Shown here piece after piece: positions 9,022-19,749 of a stretch of 64,000 nucleotides of DNA. The stretch is from assembly GCA_016713275.1 (NCBI GenBank), contig JADJPL010000010.1:186001-250000 (forward strand), read 5' to 3'. A program made the position numbers and the translations under genes. How positions within the stretch are numbered: position 1 is the first letter of the stretch; every line of letters begins with the position of its first letter. The stretch is from Haliscomenobacter sp. (GTDB taxonomy: Bacteria; Bacteroidota; Bacteroidia; Chitinophagales; Saprospiraceae). The notes below the pieces were generated by a model. The model did no database searches. It worked only from the letters and a program-made list of their open reading frames with translations, and was not told the origin of the DNA.

Positions 9022-11351
9022 TTATCGGATCAGGGTGACGTCTCCCTGGCGAACAAATTCCCGGCCATCGGGATATACAATCACGGCTTTGTATACGTAG
9101 ACATCGGAAGGCGCCGGTTTGCCACTCACTTTCCCGTCCCATCCCTGGGCCCCATTGTCGTTGTTGTAGACTGTTTGTCCCCAGCGGTTCCACACCCGCA
9201 GTTCCTTGATCTGTATATTCCCTGTGAAGACCACCCGGAAAAAATCGTTGTTCTCATCTCCATCCGGAGTGAAGGCATTCGGAATATCAAATTCCGGTTG
9301 GAGTACCCGGATGGGCGGGCTGGTGGCGCTGACCTCGCACCCCCCGCTATTGGTTTTGATCGTTAACGTGTAGGTGGTTGGGTCGGCGCTTGGGGTATGC
9401 TGGACGCTGGAAGCCGTTCCAGGGATCGATTCGTTGTTCGCTTTCCAGGAGTAGGTCACTCCGGAAGGGGAGGGAGGCGTTAGTTGCGCGCTTACCGTAA
9501 CTGCGGTTCCGAGGACGACTCCGTCCATAGGCGCTTCCGCCGGGTTAAATACAAATCCGTTGATTGCAGGCACGGATTCTACGGTCACCTGAACGGATTT
9601 GGTTACCACTCCGCAATTCGGCCCATAGGTATAGGTCATGTTGAAGACGGTGCTCTGCCGTAGGTTATTTACGGTGAGGGTGGCGCCGGTGCTGGAGTTC
9701 TGGCCGTTGTTCCAGGTCCAAAGGAACGATTGTTGCACCCCCGAAGGCGCGGAGCCTGAGGCGGTGAGGGTGACGGACTGCCCCGGGCATACCCGCTGAG
9801 CCGCCGGAACAGTTACATCGGCGGATTGGATGACGTTCACGGTTGTTTGCGCCGTCACCGAAGGGCAGCGTCCCCGCTGGGCGGTGAGCGAATAGGTCGT
9901 GTTGCTGGTGGGCGCAACGCGCAGCCGGGCAATGGTCGCATCCAGGTTTGGGATTTGAGCAGAAACCCAACGATAGGTCACCCCAGGTTCTGGGTTGGCC
10001 AGGAACAAGGTAATCGAGTCGCCCCGGCAGATAGTGGGGTTAACCGCTAACGGCATCAACGGGGCTGTAACACCGAGATAGGAACTGATTTGGAGCTTGG
10101 ACACCCTTTTTCTGTGACGGTGATGGTGTAGGAAGTAGAAGAAGTTGGGTTTACTCTTGGGTTTTTGCATTCCAAACAGGAAATGTTTTGTTCCGGACTC
10201 CACTTGATTTCTCCCTCCCCCGAAAAACTCGCCTGAAGTTGGACGTTTTCTCCGAGGCATATTTCCGGGTTAGCAGGGACGATGGTGATTTCTTTTGGCT
10301 TGATTACCGGAATAAAGATTCCCAGCGTATCGATGCATCCGCCTATTTTGGTTTCCCGGAAGTAGATGGTGCTGTCCTGGGTTGTAATGACCATATTCCA
10401 GAGGCTATCCGGGGTTTCAAACCCTTTGTCCGGAAACCATTTATGCTGGATACCAGGGTACAGGAACGGTTCGTAGGTTGGAGATTTTAGGGTGACCAGT
10501 TCTCCCTGACAGTAAGAATCCTTTTTTGGATCCGCCTCGATCAGGAGCTTTGGAAGGGAGTCCACCTTAACGTAGACCGAATCGGTGATCGTACAGCCTC
10601 CATTGATAAACGTGGTATAATACTTGGTGGTTACGATCGGTTTGACGTCTACGGCAAGCTTCAGTGTATCCTTGAACAGGCCGTCGGAAGACGTCCACTT
10701 AAGCCCCTGGGCGTTTCCGGTGTTGGTGGTTGCCTGAAGTTTCAGGGTAGTTCCAAGACAGATTTCGACGGTATCCTCCTGCGCGATGTCTACCTGTGGC
10801 GGGAGAATATTAACGGTAACGGTGCGACGAACTTCACATCCGGTAATGTTTAAAATAGCGGTGTAGGTGGTAGTGGTTTTAGGCCGGGCAATGACCAGTT
10901 CTCCAGAAATGCTGCTGAGCCCTTCGTCGGGCTGCCAAAGCAACCCATACCCCCCGGTATTGGTGATTGCGCGCAGGCGGACATCCTTGCCCCGGCATAC
11001 CAGGGTGGCATCCAGGGATTGCACGTTCAGCTGGGGCGCAGCAGGGATGACAAACACCGAGTCTTTCTGCTTAATGCCGTCCACCGCCCCTTCCAGGTAA
11101 ACCAGAAAGATGCTGTTGTTGGATTTTACTTTAACGGTATCATTGCCGGAATCGGCAATGGATACGGTCGGGGACGACCACTTATAGGCGGAGCCCCCGG
11201 AAGCGACCAGCGTGAGGGTGCTATCCGGACAAACATAAACAGTATCGGCGTCGGGTAAAATCGCCAATGATTGTGCTTGCAAAGATTGCATCGAGAACAT
11301 GCCCAGCAAGATCGAACAGGGCAAACAGGCCTTCCAGAAGAATTGCTTCAT
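9022..11351 (-). CDS. Secreted Ig/PKD-like protein with gliding-motility C-terminal domain (one frame break)
   Basis: 776 residues after adding one C to the run at 10061-10064. A signal peptide (~1-26, ending LQA) is followed by repeated Ig/PKD-like domains, each with a CxG...VTLTASG-type strand and paired cysteines. The end is a CHU_C/gliding motility-associated domain (PNAFTPDGDENNDFF, then KELRVWNRWGQTVY and DVYVYKAV). This domain is a type B T9SS sorting signal, so the product is probably secreted or surface-attached. An adhesin or gliding-related role is inferred from the architecture only. Without repair it appears as two overlapping frames. Confidence 0.88.
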
Positions 11352-11463
11352 TCCAAGAATATTTTGCGATGTGCCGAAAGGTAGTAAATCCCTAAGACTT
11401 GCGGGAGAACTACTACCGAAATTAACGCCCGGGCGTCATTTTATTCGTTAAAGAGCCAGCGAT

Positions 11464-11916
11464 TTAATTGCATTCCTCCAGCGCTTTTTTAACCTTCCCC
11501 AAAGACAGGTAAGGGGCGCGGTTCCCCCAGGAGTGCCCAATGTAGTTGATAATATTGGTAATCTCCAATTCGCCAAGTTGAGGAATCGCCGCCATCGGTT
11601 GGGAATAAACGCGGCCATTGACGCGGATGGTGTCCTGCAACCCATACCGGATGTTGCAGGCCGTTGCCACAGGGTTCGCCAAAAAATAGTCGGAGCCGGC
11701 TAACGGCGGGATATTCCCTTCCAGCCCGGTCCCGTCGGGCATGTGGCAATTGGCGCAATGGGTTTTATACAGGGCTTCCCCTTTCTTGTAGGGCCTGCAC
11801 CCGGACCCCGTAAAAGCCAAGGCAGATACCGTTAAGACAACCCCCAGAAGCAGCGGAAAGCGCAGGGATGCCCCCCGGAACTTTCCCAGGAACCTCCCAA
11901 TGGCAAAAGCAGGCAT
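11464..11916 (-). CDS. Cytochrome c domain protein (probable lipoprotein)
   Basis: 150 residues. One CxxCH haem-attachment site (CANCH, ~residue 54) sits in a class I cytochrome c context (GEALYKTHC, GTGLEGNIPPLAGSDYF); a downstream methionine in QPMAAIPQL is the likely axial ligand. The N-terminus has a hydrophobic stretch ending TGSGC, a plausible lipobox. It is probably a periplasmic electron carrier. It lies 3 bp after the ChaN-like gene, so the two are likely co-transcribed. The ccmEF genes at 58-61 kb would provide haem attachment. Confidence 0.88.
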   Translation of the reverse strand: MPAFAIGRFLGKFRGASLRFPLLLGVVLTVSALAFTGSGCRPYKKGEALYKTHCANCHMPDGTGLEGNIPPLAGSDYFLANPVATACNIRYGLQDTIRVNGRVYSQPMAAIPQLGELEITNIINYIGHSWGNRAPYLSLGKVKKALEECN

Positions 11917-11919
11917 TTC

Positions 11920-12789
11920 TTAGTACGTTTTGGTCATTGTTGCCGGAATAACCAGGATAAAGTCGCCTTTGTTTTTGTTTTCCTCCTCTAATTGGGAAAG
12001 GTCTTTTTGTTCCACACTCGCCAGGGTCACGACCTCCGTTCTGGGGGCATACTTCATCAAGTACCACACCGTGCCCTCTTTTAGGTCGGAATGGAAGGTG
12101 CCGTTGTAATGGATGAACACATGTCCTTTTTTCAGATTTTGGGCAATGGAGTGCCCCATTGTCGCGTCTTTGATAGCCTGCGATTTAGGGAAATTGAGGT
12201 TGGCCGGCCCTGCGGCGTGCCCGCCCATCATCTTGAGCATTTCCTGATAGGAAGGCAGATTGAGATCCACTTCAATCGGCAGGGGGGCGATAAAGGCTTT
12301 TGACGCGGCAGACAAGCTATCCAGCGCTTCCAGTCCTTGCCGGAAAACCAGATTGGCATAGCGCCGGGGCACGTTGGTGGCGATAAAAGGAATGTTTTTT
12401 GATTTGGCGAATTCTACCAGGGGCTTATAGTCGGTGGCATAATTATTCCAAAGCTTGGCTTCGTCCTCAAAGTTTTTTTGATTGACTTTGCCGGAAAGAT
12501 ATTCCTCCAGCAGAAGCTGGTTGTCGCGCTCGAACATCTCTGCGCCGAGGAGGACCGCCCCGTTTTTCGCGGCAAACAAATCCTGCGTAATCTCCAGTTG
12601 AAGCCAATGGCAAATGGGGTTGTTGTGTTGCTCGCCGAAAAAGAAAGCGTCGGCTTTCTGCGCTTTTTTCAGAAAGGTCTTCATAAGAAGCTTTTCCGTT
12701 GGAATGGAAAATCCGGTAAGCCGGCTTGTCCTGAGCGGAAAGACTAAAGTGAACAACACCCCAAGGGCTAACAAGGCAAAACGTATCAT
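11920..12789 (-). CDS. ChaN-family (haem-binding uptake-like) lipoprotein/periplasmic protein
   Basis: 289 residues from the ATG at 12789. A longer frame reaches 12885, but the signal peptide (IRFALLALGVLFTLVF) begins at 12789 and a TACCTTTG box lies at 12805-12812, so the shorter start is preferred. Family segments: FFFGEQHNNPICH, GAEMFERDNQ, ATNVPRRYANLVF and the HIHYNGTFHSD-like VFIHYNGTFHSD. ChaN of Campylobacter binds haem cofacially; the superfamily also includes TraB/Tiki-like proteins of debated function. Pairing with a cytochrome c gene fits a haem or iron theme. Confidence 0.85.
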   Translation of the reverse strand: MIRFALLALGVLFTLVFPLRTSRLTGFSIPTEKLLMKTFLKKAQKADAFFFGEQHNNPICHWLQLEITQDLFAAKNGAVLLGAEMFERDNQLLLEEYLSGKVNQKNFEDEAKLWNNYATDYKPLVEFAKSKNIPFIATNVPRRYANLVFRQGLEALDSLSAASKAFIAPLPIEVDLNLPSYQEMLKMMGGHAAGPANLNFPKSQAIKDATMGHSIAQNLKKGHVFIHYNGTFHSDLKEGTVWYLMKYAPRTEVVTLASVEQKDLSQLEEENKNKGDFILVIPATMTKTY

Positions 12790-12804
12790 GCTCAAATTTT
12801 GGGT

Positions 12805-12812
12805 CAAAGGTA
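12805..12812 (-). promoter_or_regulatory. Bacteroidota -7 promoter box (TACCTTTG)
   Basis: Read on the minus strand the site is TACCTTTG, matching TAnnTTTG. Its downstream edge is 15 bp from the ATG at 12789, which supports that start. No convincing -33 TTTG was found. Confidence 0.4.
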
Positions 12813-12957
12813 GGGAATCGATAGTAGATCCTTTAAAATATTCCCTTTGCCTCGGAGTTTTTCTTTCCTTTTTAGGGTAATTCATCTACCTTGATTTTCG
12901 TTAAGGGATTGGAACGACCTATCCAGTATTGTCATTTACTTATAATTTATTCCCACA

Positions 12958-14415
12958 ATGAGAAACCTGCTAAAATCGATTACAACCCGGGCATTGATCA
13001 CCCTTGGCCTTTTGACGGTTGGGCTTTCCTGCGCTGTCAATCCGGTAACCGGAAAAAAAGAACTGATGCTGATGAGCGAGCAGCAAGAAATTGCGCTTGG
13101 AATTCAATCCGACCCCGAGGTGGTCGCCAGTTTTGGGTTATATGAAAGTCCGGCCATCCAGGCGTTTATTTCGGATAAAGGGAGCCAAAATGGCCGCTGT
13201 TTCCCACCGCAGTAATCTGGAATACCATTTCAAGGTGCTGGATTCCCCGGTAGTTAATGCGTTTGCTCTTCCGGGAGGCTATGTTTATTTTACAAGGGGA
13301 ATTATGGCCCATTTTAATAACGAAGCGGAATTTGCCGGGGTATTGGGCCATGAAATTGGCCACGTGACCGCCCGCCATGGGGCGCGGCAGCAAACCACCC
13401 AGATCCTCGGCCAGGCAGGCCTGATCTTTGGGTTGATTATTTCAAAAGATTTTGCACAATTCGCCGATGTGGCTTCCCAGGCACTGGGGCTTTTGTTCCT
13501 GAAATTTAGCCGGGAGCACGAAACGGAATCCGACCGGCTTGGGGTGGAATATTCTACCAAAATCGGGTACGACGCCCGGGAAATGGCGGGCTTTTTCCAA
13601 ACGATTAAGCGCCTGAGCGGCGACCAGGGCGGAATACCTACGTTTATGTCTACCCACCCAGATCCCCTGGACCGCTACAATACGGTAGGCAAGTTGGCCG
13701 TTGAATGGCAGCAAAAAGCGGGAGGAACCAACTTCAATGTCAACCGCGACGCGTATCTGCGCATGATCGACGGCATCGTGTATGGGGAGGACCCCGCCAG
13801 GGATATGTAGAGAATAATGTGTTCTACCACCCGGAGCTTAAATTCCAGTTTCCCGTACCGGCCGCCTGGAAGGTGCAGAATATGCCCACCCAGGTGCAGA
13901 TCGCCCCTTCAGACGGAAAGGCTTTGCTGCTGTTTAACCTGGCCCAGGAAAAAGACCTGCGCTCCGCGGCAGATGCCACCGTAGCCAAAGATTCCCTTCG
14001 CCAGGTGGAACCGGCCCAGGTGGTTACCGTTAACGGGCTTTCCGGAGTGCGTATCCTGGCTGATCAGGTTAACCCGCAAAATAACACCACGATCCGCTTG
14101 CAAATCTACCTGATTCAGTACAGCAATGTGATCTACCGCTTTTATGGAATGTCTTATCTGGCCGACTTCAATACCTACCAGCCAGCTTTCCTTCAAACCA
14201 TGCAGAATTTCAAAGGGCTGACAGACCAATCCAAAATTAATGTCACTCCGGAAAAGATCAAGGTCCGTCAGGTAACAGCCGACGCGACGCTGGCTGCTGC
14301 GCTGCGCAGTTTTAATATGCCCGAGAACCGCCTTGCCGAGCTGGCTATCGTCAATGGCATGGAACTGACGACTCCGGTGACAAAAGGGATGCTGATCAAG
14401 ACGGTCGTGAAATAG
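12958..14415 (+). CDS. M48-family zinc metalloprotease with C-terminal LysM-like region (two frame breaks)
   Basis: 485 residues after two repairs: an extra A in the A4 run at 13187-13190 and a missing C in the C4 run at 13792-13795. The N-terminus is a lipoprotein signal (VGLSC), then VNPVTGKKELMLMSEQQE typical of BepA/LoiP-like proteins. The zinc motif is HEIGH, with the third ligand in SREHETESDR. The C-terminal half contains a beta domain and a terminal ~50 residues resembling LysM (LAELAIVNGMELTTPVTKG). It probably acts in periplasmic or outer-membrane protein quality control. A clean terminator hairpin follows. Confidence 0.88.
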
Positions 14416-14426
14416 ATACCTGAATT

Positions 14427-14468
14427 GCAGGGGAGGAACCATGGCTCCTCCCCTGCCTCCTTTTAACC
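14427..14468 (+). terminator. Intrinsic terminator
   Basis: GCAGGGGAGGA (14427-14437) pairs with TCCTCCCCTGC (14445-14455) around a short loop and is followed by CTCCTTTTAACC. It lies 11 bp after the M48 stop. Its loop contains the ATG at 14441, which argues that the next gene starts later, at 14486. Confidence 0.75.
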
Positions 14469-14485
14469 ATAAACCCATACTCCCA

Positions 14486-16499
14486 ATGACTCCTGTGTAT
14501 ACCTATCGGGCAGGGCAGAAGATTGCTCTGGAAAAATCGCCTACCAAATTCGTCATTCGCCGGTTGCCGGAAGAGCTGAAAGACCTGGGTATCGCGGAAG
14601 GCGAGAAGGTCTCGTCCCGCTCCACCATTATCGAAGTTCCCGAAGCTGAATTAGACTCGGCCATGTTCAAAGCCAGAGAATCGTCGGTGGCCCATCACTT
14701 GTATTTCGATCCGGAAACCGGGGAGGAAGTGCTCTTGACTGACCGGGTACTGATCACTTTTCGGGAGCATGCAGGCATGGAGGCCATAAATGCGCTCCTG
14801 GGCAAGTACCGCCTGCGGATTTTGGAAAAATATGATCCTCAGAATTTCCTGGTTCAATTAACCAATGAAACCGGAATAAACCCAGTCAAACTGCTGGTCC
14901 AGCTGATTGAAAACGAGCAGGAAACCGTGGAAATGGCCGATATGGACCTGAACTTCCGGGTGAAGAAGTACGGGGTTTCCATTCCTACCGACCCGTTTTA
15001 TCAGCGGCAATGGCATTTGCATCGCCGCTATGCCCATTCGGAAGTAGACTCCAGGGCTTCATCCAACTGCGAGGACGCCTGGAACTACATCGGAAACTTT
15101 GGGGATCCCGACGTCGTCATTGGGATTACCGACGATGGGTGCGACCTGGCGCACCGGGATTTTAACGGTCCGGGCAAATTTGCCGGTTGGGGATATTTTG
15201 AAGGCTCTACGCTGTGGATCGGGGCCAACCCGCAAAAAATGTATCAATCGGGAAGTAATCACGGAACAAGCTGCGCGGGTGTTGCGGCGGCAGAAGCGGA
15301 TGGGTTGATGACGGTGGGCGCCGCTCCTGGTTGTAGGTTATTCCCGATTAAATGGGAATCCGACGGGCCTTACTTGCTGATTTCCGACTCCAAATTCCTG
15401 GAAGCCCTCAACCGGATCGGAGACAAAGTAGATGTTTTATCCAATTCCTGGGGTGTTAGCCCCCGGTCGTTCTGGTCTTCTGCGGTGGTAAGCACCATCA
15501 CCCGGCTTGCAAAAACCGGAGGCAGACGGTCTAAAGGCATCGTTTTTCTCTTCGCGGCCGGCAATGAGAATTGCCCGATCAAATACAACAGTGCCGTCCC
15601 AATTCCTTACGATTACAATCCAGATACCGGCGCCGTGCGGACGTCTACGGTCTTTTCCAACAACCTGGTGGGCATTGAGGGGGTCTTGTTTATCGCGGCA
15701 TTGGCCAGCAATGGGCAGCGCAGCCATTACTCGAATTACGGACCGGGTATTGGCGTCACTGCCCCTTCCAGCAATGTGCATACGTATTGGTTTATGGATG
15801 TTCCCGGGCTGTCGATTACAACTACCTCCGGAAATAATTCCACCACGGGTTATTTTGGAGGCACCTCCAGCGCTACGCCTCTCAGCCGGAATTGCGGCAT
15901 TAATTCTCTCTGCCAATCCGGCGCTTTCTGCCCTGGAGGTGGTTCAAACGCTTCAGCGAACCGCTTCCAAAGACTTGAATTTCAAGCCTTACCCTCGTCT
16001 TTCCAACCACCCTTCCTGGGATATTTCTCCGGTAAGCCCCTTGAATGATGGGGCGTTTAAGCCCGCTGGTTTTCCGGATGGAACCTGGAGTCCCTGGTTT
16101 GGGTTTGGAAAAGCAGATGCGCTGGCAGCCGTGAAAGCGGCAGGAGCCAAACAGGAAGAACCCGAACAAGAGCCGGAAGTAGCGATTGTGGCTGCTCTGG
16201 TGAACCCGGTTGGGTTTGACGCCGGCAAAGAAACCGTTACTATTTTGAATTCAGGGGCGGCTGCGTTGAATTTAGACCAATGGACGGTAGAAGATGATAA
16301 AGGAAGGAGCGATACCTTGGCGCCAGGCTGGGTCGACCCCGGGCAATTTAAAACGCTGGTTTTAGCCAAAGCGAAGCTTCCCAATACCGGCGGGAAAATC
16401 CGGATTAAAGACCCCTCGGGCAAGCTGAAAGACGAAGTCTCTTATTCCAAAGCCCAGGCCCGGAAACAAGGCTGGGTCATTGAGTTTTCCCGCGACTAA
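14486..16499 (+). CDS. Subtilisin-like (S8) serine protease with lamin-tail domain (one frame break)
   Basis: About 670 residues after repair near 15881-15885, where either one base is extra or two are missing. The latter restores the family's TPLxAGIAAL spacing. The catalytic triad is visible: Asp in GITDDGCD, His in SNHGTSCAG, Ser in GGTSSATPL. An N-terminal ~150-residue region precedes the protease and no signal peptide is evident from this start. The C-terminus (VAIVAALVNPVGFD to the end) is a lamin-tail-like beta domain common on secreted Bacteroidota proteins. The substrate is unknown. The stop abuts the purK stop tail to tail. Confidence 0.88.
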
Positions 16500-17659
16500 T
16501 CAGCGGCTTTCGATCCGCAGGGTTTGCTGAACCCTGCGGGCCAAAGCGGCCGCTTGATTCATATCCGGATGGACCACCGTCGCATGCCCCATTTTTCGGT
16601 ACGGTTTCGTGATCGCTTTCCCGTACAGATGTACATGGACGCCCGGTAAGGCAAGGCATTCCTCCAGCCCCTGATAATGGACGGGGCCCTGAAAGCCCTC
16701 CGCCCCAAGCAGGTTGATCATGACGGCGGGGGTGTGCAAACGGGTGCTGCCAAGCGGAAGGTTCAGAATGGCGCGCAGGTGTTGTTCGAACTGAGACGTT
16801 TCGCAACTGTCCATGGTGTGGTGCCCGCTGTTGTGCGTCCGGGGCGCCACTTCGTTGACCAGGAGTTCGTCCCCTTCCGTGAGGAACAATTCCACGGCCA
16901 GGAGGCCGCATAACCTGTACGCTTCCATAACCTGAATAGCAAGCGCTACCGCTTTTTGCTCCGTGCCGGGATCGATTCGGGAAGGGCATACCAGGAGTTC
17001 GACCAGGTTTGCTTCTGGATTAAAACCCATTTCCACGCTTGGGTACGCTGCAATCTCCCCCGTTCATTCCGGGCGACGATGACGGCGAGTTCTTTTTTTA
17101 TTGGCGCCAGCGCTTCAATCACCGAAGCGCCGGGCAGCAGTTTTTTCAGGTCTTCCTCTTTTCGAATGATGGACACGCCCCGGCCGTCATAGCCCGCGGT
17201 ACGGGTTTTCTGGACAAAAGGAAAGGAAAGCGCGCCAGCGCCGACTGCATCGCGGATCGATTGCTCCGAATCAAACAGTTGGAAAGGCGCCGTGGGAATT
17301 CCCCGATCCTGGTAGAACTTCTTCTGAAGGCCTTTGTCCTTAATAACCTCCAGGATCGAAGGGTCCGGATGGATGGTTAACCCTTCGGCCTGCAATTGTT
17401 TCAATGCGCCGGTGTGTACGTGCTCAATTTCGATGGTGAGCAGGTCCACGGTTTTGCCAAATGCGTACACGTCTTCGTACCGGTTAAAATATCCCGTAGT
17501 GAATGAAGCGGCAAAAGGCCCCGCTGGGAAATCCGCGGATTCGTCGAGCATATGCACCGGAAGGTGCCAGTTTCCGGCAGCCAGGGCAAGCATTTTGCCC
17601 AGCTGGCCTCCTCCAAGAACACCTAAGCGGCAGGTAGTAATTTCTTTGTTGTTGATCAT
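16500..17659 (-). CDS. purK: 5-(carboxyamino)imidazole ribonucleotide synthase PurK (one frame break)
   Basis: 386 residues after adding one base to the C5 run at 17057-17061, which restores NERGEIAAYPSVEMGFN. It catalyses ATP- and bicarbonate-dependent carboxylation of AIR to N5-CAIR in purine synthesis. ATP-grasp features: LGVLGGGQLGKML near the N-terminus, VQKTRTAGYDGRG, ELFLTEGDELLVNEVAPRTHNSGH, and the C-terminal GHATVV. I use the ATG at 17659 rather than 17680 because a TAGCTTTG promoter box at 17685-17692 leaves no room for a leader on the longer form. PurE is not in the window. Confidence 0.93.
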
Positions 17660-17684
17660 AAAGGCGGGTTGTATCTTCACTTGG

Positions 17685-17692
17685 CAAAGCTA
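17685..17692 (-). promoter_or_regulatory. Bacteroidota -7 promoter box (TAGCTTTG) for purK
   Basis: TAGCTTTG on the minus strand, about 25 bp upstream of the chosen purK start. The divergent pyrC start lies at 17751, so purine and pyrimidine genes share this short intergenic region. No clear -33 element is visible. Confidence 0.4.
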
Positions 17693-17750
17693 GGGATTTG
17701 GAGTCAATTGCGGCTTGATCCGCCATTTTTTCATCGCATAAGAGAGCGTC

Positions 17751-19085
17751 ATGGGAAATATACTGATAAAAGATGTCCGGGTAGTAAACCGAGGCCGGGT
17801 CGTCGAAGGCGACGTCCTGATTCGCAACGGACGGTTTGAAAGGGTAGGGGGGGTACTCGAAGCAGAAGGCATACGGGAACTTCCGGGCAACGGCTTGTTT
17901 TTGTTGCCAGGGATCATCGACGATCAGGTGCATTTCCGGGAACCCGGCCTAACGCACAAAGCGGATATTTTTTCAGAATCCCGGGCAGCAGTGGCCGGGG
18001 GCGTCACTTCCTTTATGGAAATGCCCAATACCAAACCGCCGGCTATAACCCAGCAGTTGCTCGAAGACAAATATGCCATTGCCGCACAGCGGTCTTTGGC
18101 CAATTATTCCTTCTTTATGGGCGCCGCCAACGACAACCTGGAAGAGGTGTTGCGGACCAATGAGCGGACGGTTTGCGGGATCAAAGCGTTTATGGGCTCC
18201 AGCACCGGGAATATGCTGGTGGATGACCCCAATACCCTGGAAGCCCTTTTCTCCCAATGCCCTATGCTGATCGCCACGCATTGCGAAGACGAAGCAACCA
18301 TCAAATCCAATGAGGCGGCGTTTCTGGCAGGCTATGGGGAGGACGTACCAGTAGAATACCACCCGGAAATCCGGTCGGCAAAGGCTTGTTTGCTTTCTTC
18401 TTCCCTTGCTGTTGATCTGGCGAGGAAGCACGGTACCCGCCTGCATATCCTCCATATTTCCACCGCCGACGAGCTGGCCCTTTTTCGAAACGATATTCCT
18501 CTGGAGCAAAAACGCATCACCTCGGAAGTATGCGTTCACCACCTCCATTTTTCCAGCGACGATTACGAACAGCTCGGAACGCTCATCAAGTGCAATCCGG
18601 CGATCAAAAGCCCTGCGCATCGCGACGCATTATTCCCAGCCCTTCTGGATAACCGGTTGGACATTATTGCCACAGACCATGCGCCTCATACCCTCCAGGA
18701 AAAAGATCAGATGTATTTCCAGGCCCCTTCGGGGGTGCCCCTCGTACAGCATGCCCTGAACATCATGCTCGGGTTTTATCATGCCGGAAAGATCAGCATG
18801 GAACGGATCGTGGAGAAAATGTGCCACGCTCCGGCGGTGTGTTTTCAGATTGACGGAAGAGGGTTTGTCGAGGAAGGCTACTGGGCTGATGCCGTGTTGC
18901 TCGACCCGGAAAAGGAATGGGCGGTCCGGGCAGAAAACATCCTGTACAAATGCGGATGGTCTCCGTTTCTGGGGCACACGTTCAAGGGGAAGATCGAGGG
19001 GACTTTGGTTAACGGGAGGCTGGTCTTCCATCAGGATCGCCTGATCGAGGAGGGCCCTGGCCAACGGTTGGTATTTAACCGATAG
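17751..19085 (+). CDS. pyrC: Dihydroorotase
   Basis: 444 residues, intact. It converts N-carbamoyl-L-aspartate to dihydroorotate in pyrimidine synthesis. Amidohydrolase landmarks are all present: the HxR metal pair in DDQVHFREPG, MEMPNTKP, the carboxylated-lysine segment GIKAFMGSSTG, histidine ligands in THCEDE and LHILHISTADE, and the catalytic Asp in ATDHAPHT. The length fits the class I (~430 residue) type rather than the ~345-residue enterobacterial PyrC. Divergent from purK. Confidence 0.95.
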   Translation: MGNILIKDVRVVNRGRVVEGDVLIRNGRFERVGGVLEAEGIRELPGNGLFLLPGIIDDQVHFREPGLTHKADIFSESRAAVAGGVTSFMEMPNTKPPAITQQLLEDKYAIAAQRSLANYSFFMGAANDNLEEVLRTNERTVCGIKAFMGSSTGNMLVDDPNTLEALFSQCPMLIATHCEDEATIKSNEAAFLAGYGEDVPVEYHPEIRSAKACLLSSSLAVDLARKHGTRLHILHISTADELALFRNDIPLEQKRITSEVCVHHLHFSSDDYEQLGTLIKCNPAIKSPAHRDALFPALLDNRLDIIATDHAPHTLQEKDQMYFQAPSGVPLVQHALNIMLGFYHAGKISMERIVEKMCHAPAVCFQIDGRGFVEEGYWADAVLLDPEKEWAVRAENILYKCGWSPFLGHTFKGKIEGTLVNGRLVFHQDRLIEEGPGQRLVFNR

Positions 19086-19106
19086 GCATGCCCGGAAAGT
19101 TATATT

Positions 19107-19679
19107 TTAAAAATCCAGCAACGCCTTATACACCAGATCTACCGGGAGGCCCATCACGTTGCTGAACGTCCCTTCAATCCGGGAAATCTTACAAAGCCCG
19201 ATCCACTCCTGTATCCCGTAGGCGCCGGCTTTGTCGAAAGGCTGATATAACCGGATATAATAATCGATTTCTTCCCGGCTGACCGGCTCAAAATAGACCT
19301 TTGACTCACCGGTAAATACCACTTCTTTCTCGGCCGCCAGGAGACAGACGCCCGTCCGCACCCGGTGCATATTCCCGGAAAGGTCCTGTAACATGTCCAC
19401 CGCTTCGTCGTAATCCGCTGGTTTGTTGTAGATCCGGTCGTTGAGGATGACGACGCTATCGGAGGCGAGGATGATTTCTGAGCCGGTGATCCGGTGCTTG
19501 GCTGCGTGGGCCTTTTTTTGGGCCAGATAGGCGGCTACGTTGTCCACGGGCATGTCCGGCGGAAAATCCTCGGGGATGTCCGTAGGGCAAATATCAAACG
19601 AGAAGCCCGCCTCCTGGAGGAGCTGCCTCCGGCGGGGCGATTGGGATGCCAGAATGAGTTTGCGGTGGAAAGGAATCAT
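19107..19679 (-). CDS. maf: Maf-family nucleoside triphosphate pyrophosphatase
   Basis: 190 residues. It hydrolyses non-canonical or (d)TTP/UTP nucleotides to monophosphates. Motifs: ILASQSPRRRQLL at the N-terminus, YLAQKKA, LASDSVVILND, the NKPADYDEA helix, and FDKAGAYGIQEW. Convergent with pyrC, 21 bp apart. A TATCTTTG box at 19684-19691 lies almost on top of the ATG, so the transcript may be leaderless. Confidence 0.93.
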   Translation of the reverse strand: MIPFHRKLILASQSPRRRQLLQEAGFSFDICPTDIPEDFPPDMPVDNVAAYLAQKKAHAAKHRITGSEIILASDSVVILNDRIYNKPADYDEAVDMLQDLSGNMHRVRTGVCLLAAEKEVVFTGESKVYFEPVSREEIDYYIRLYQPFDKAGAYGIQEWIGLCKISRIEGTFSNVMGLPVDLVYKALLDF

Positions 19680-19683
19680 GGCC

Positions 19684-19691
19684 CAAAGATA
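19684..19691 (-). promoter_or_regulatory. Possible -7 promoter box (TATCTTTG) for maf
   Basis: TATCTTTG on the minus strand, ending 4 bp before the maf ATG. If functional, transcription would begin at or inside the start codon. Position is unusual; chance occurrence is possible. Confidence 0.3.
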
Positions 19692-19749
19692 GCTTCTCAG
19701 TGGAAATATGGGTATCTTTACAAAGGATTAGCTAGTTCCCTAAGATCCT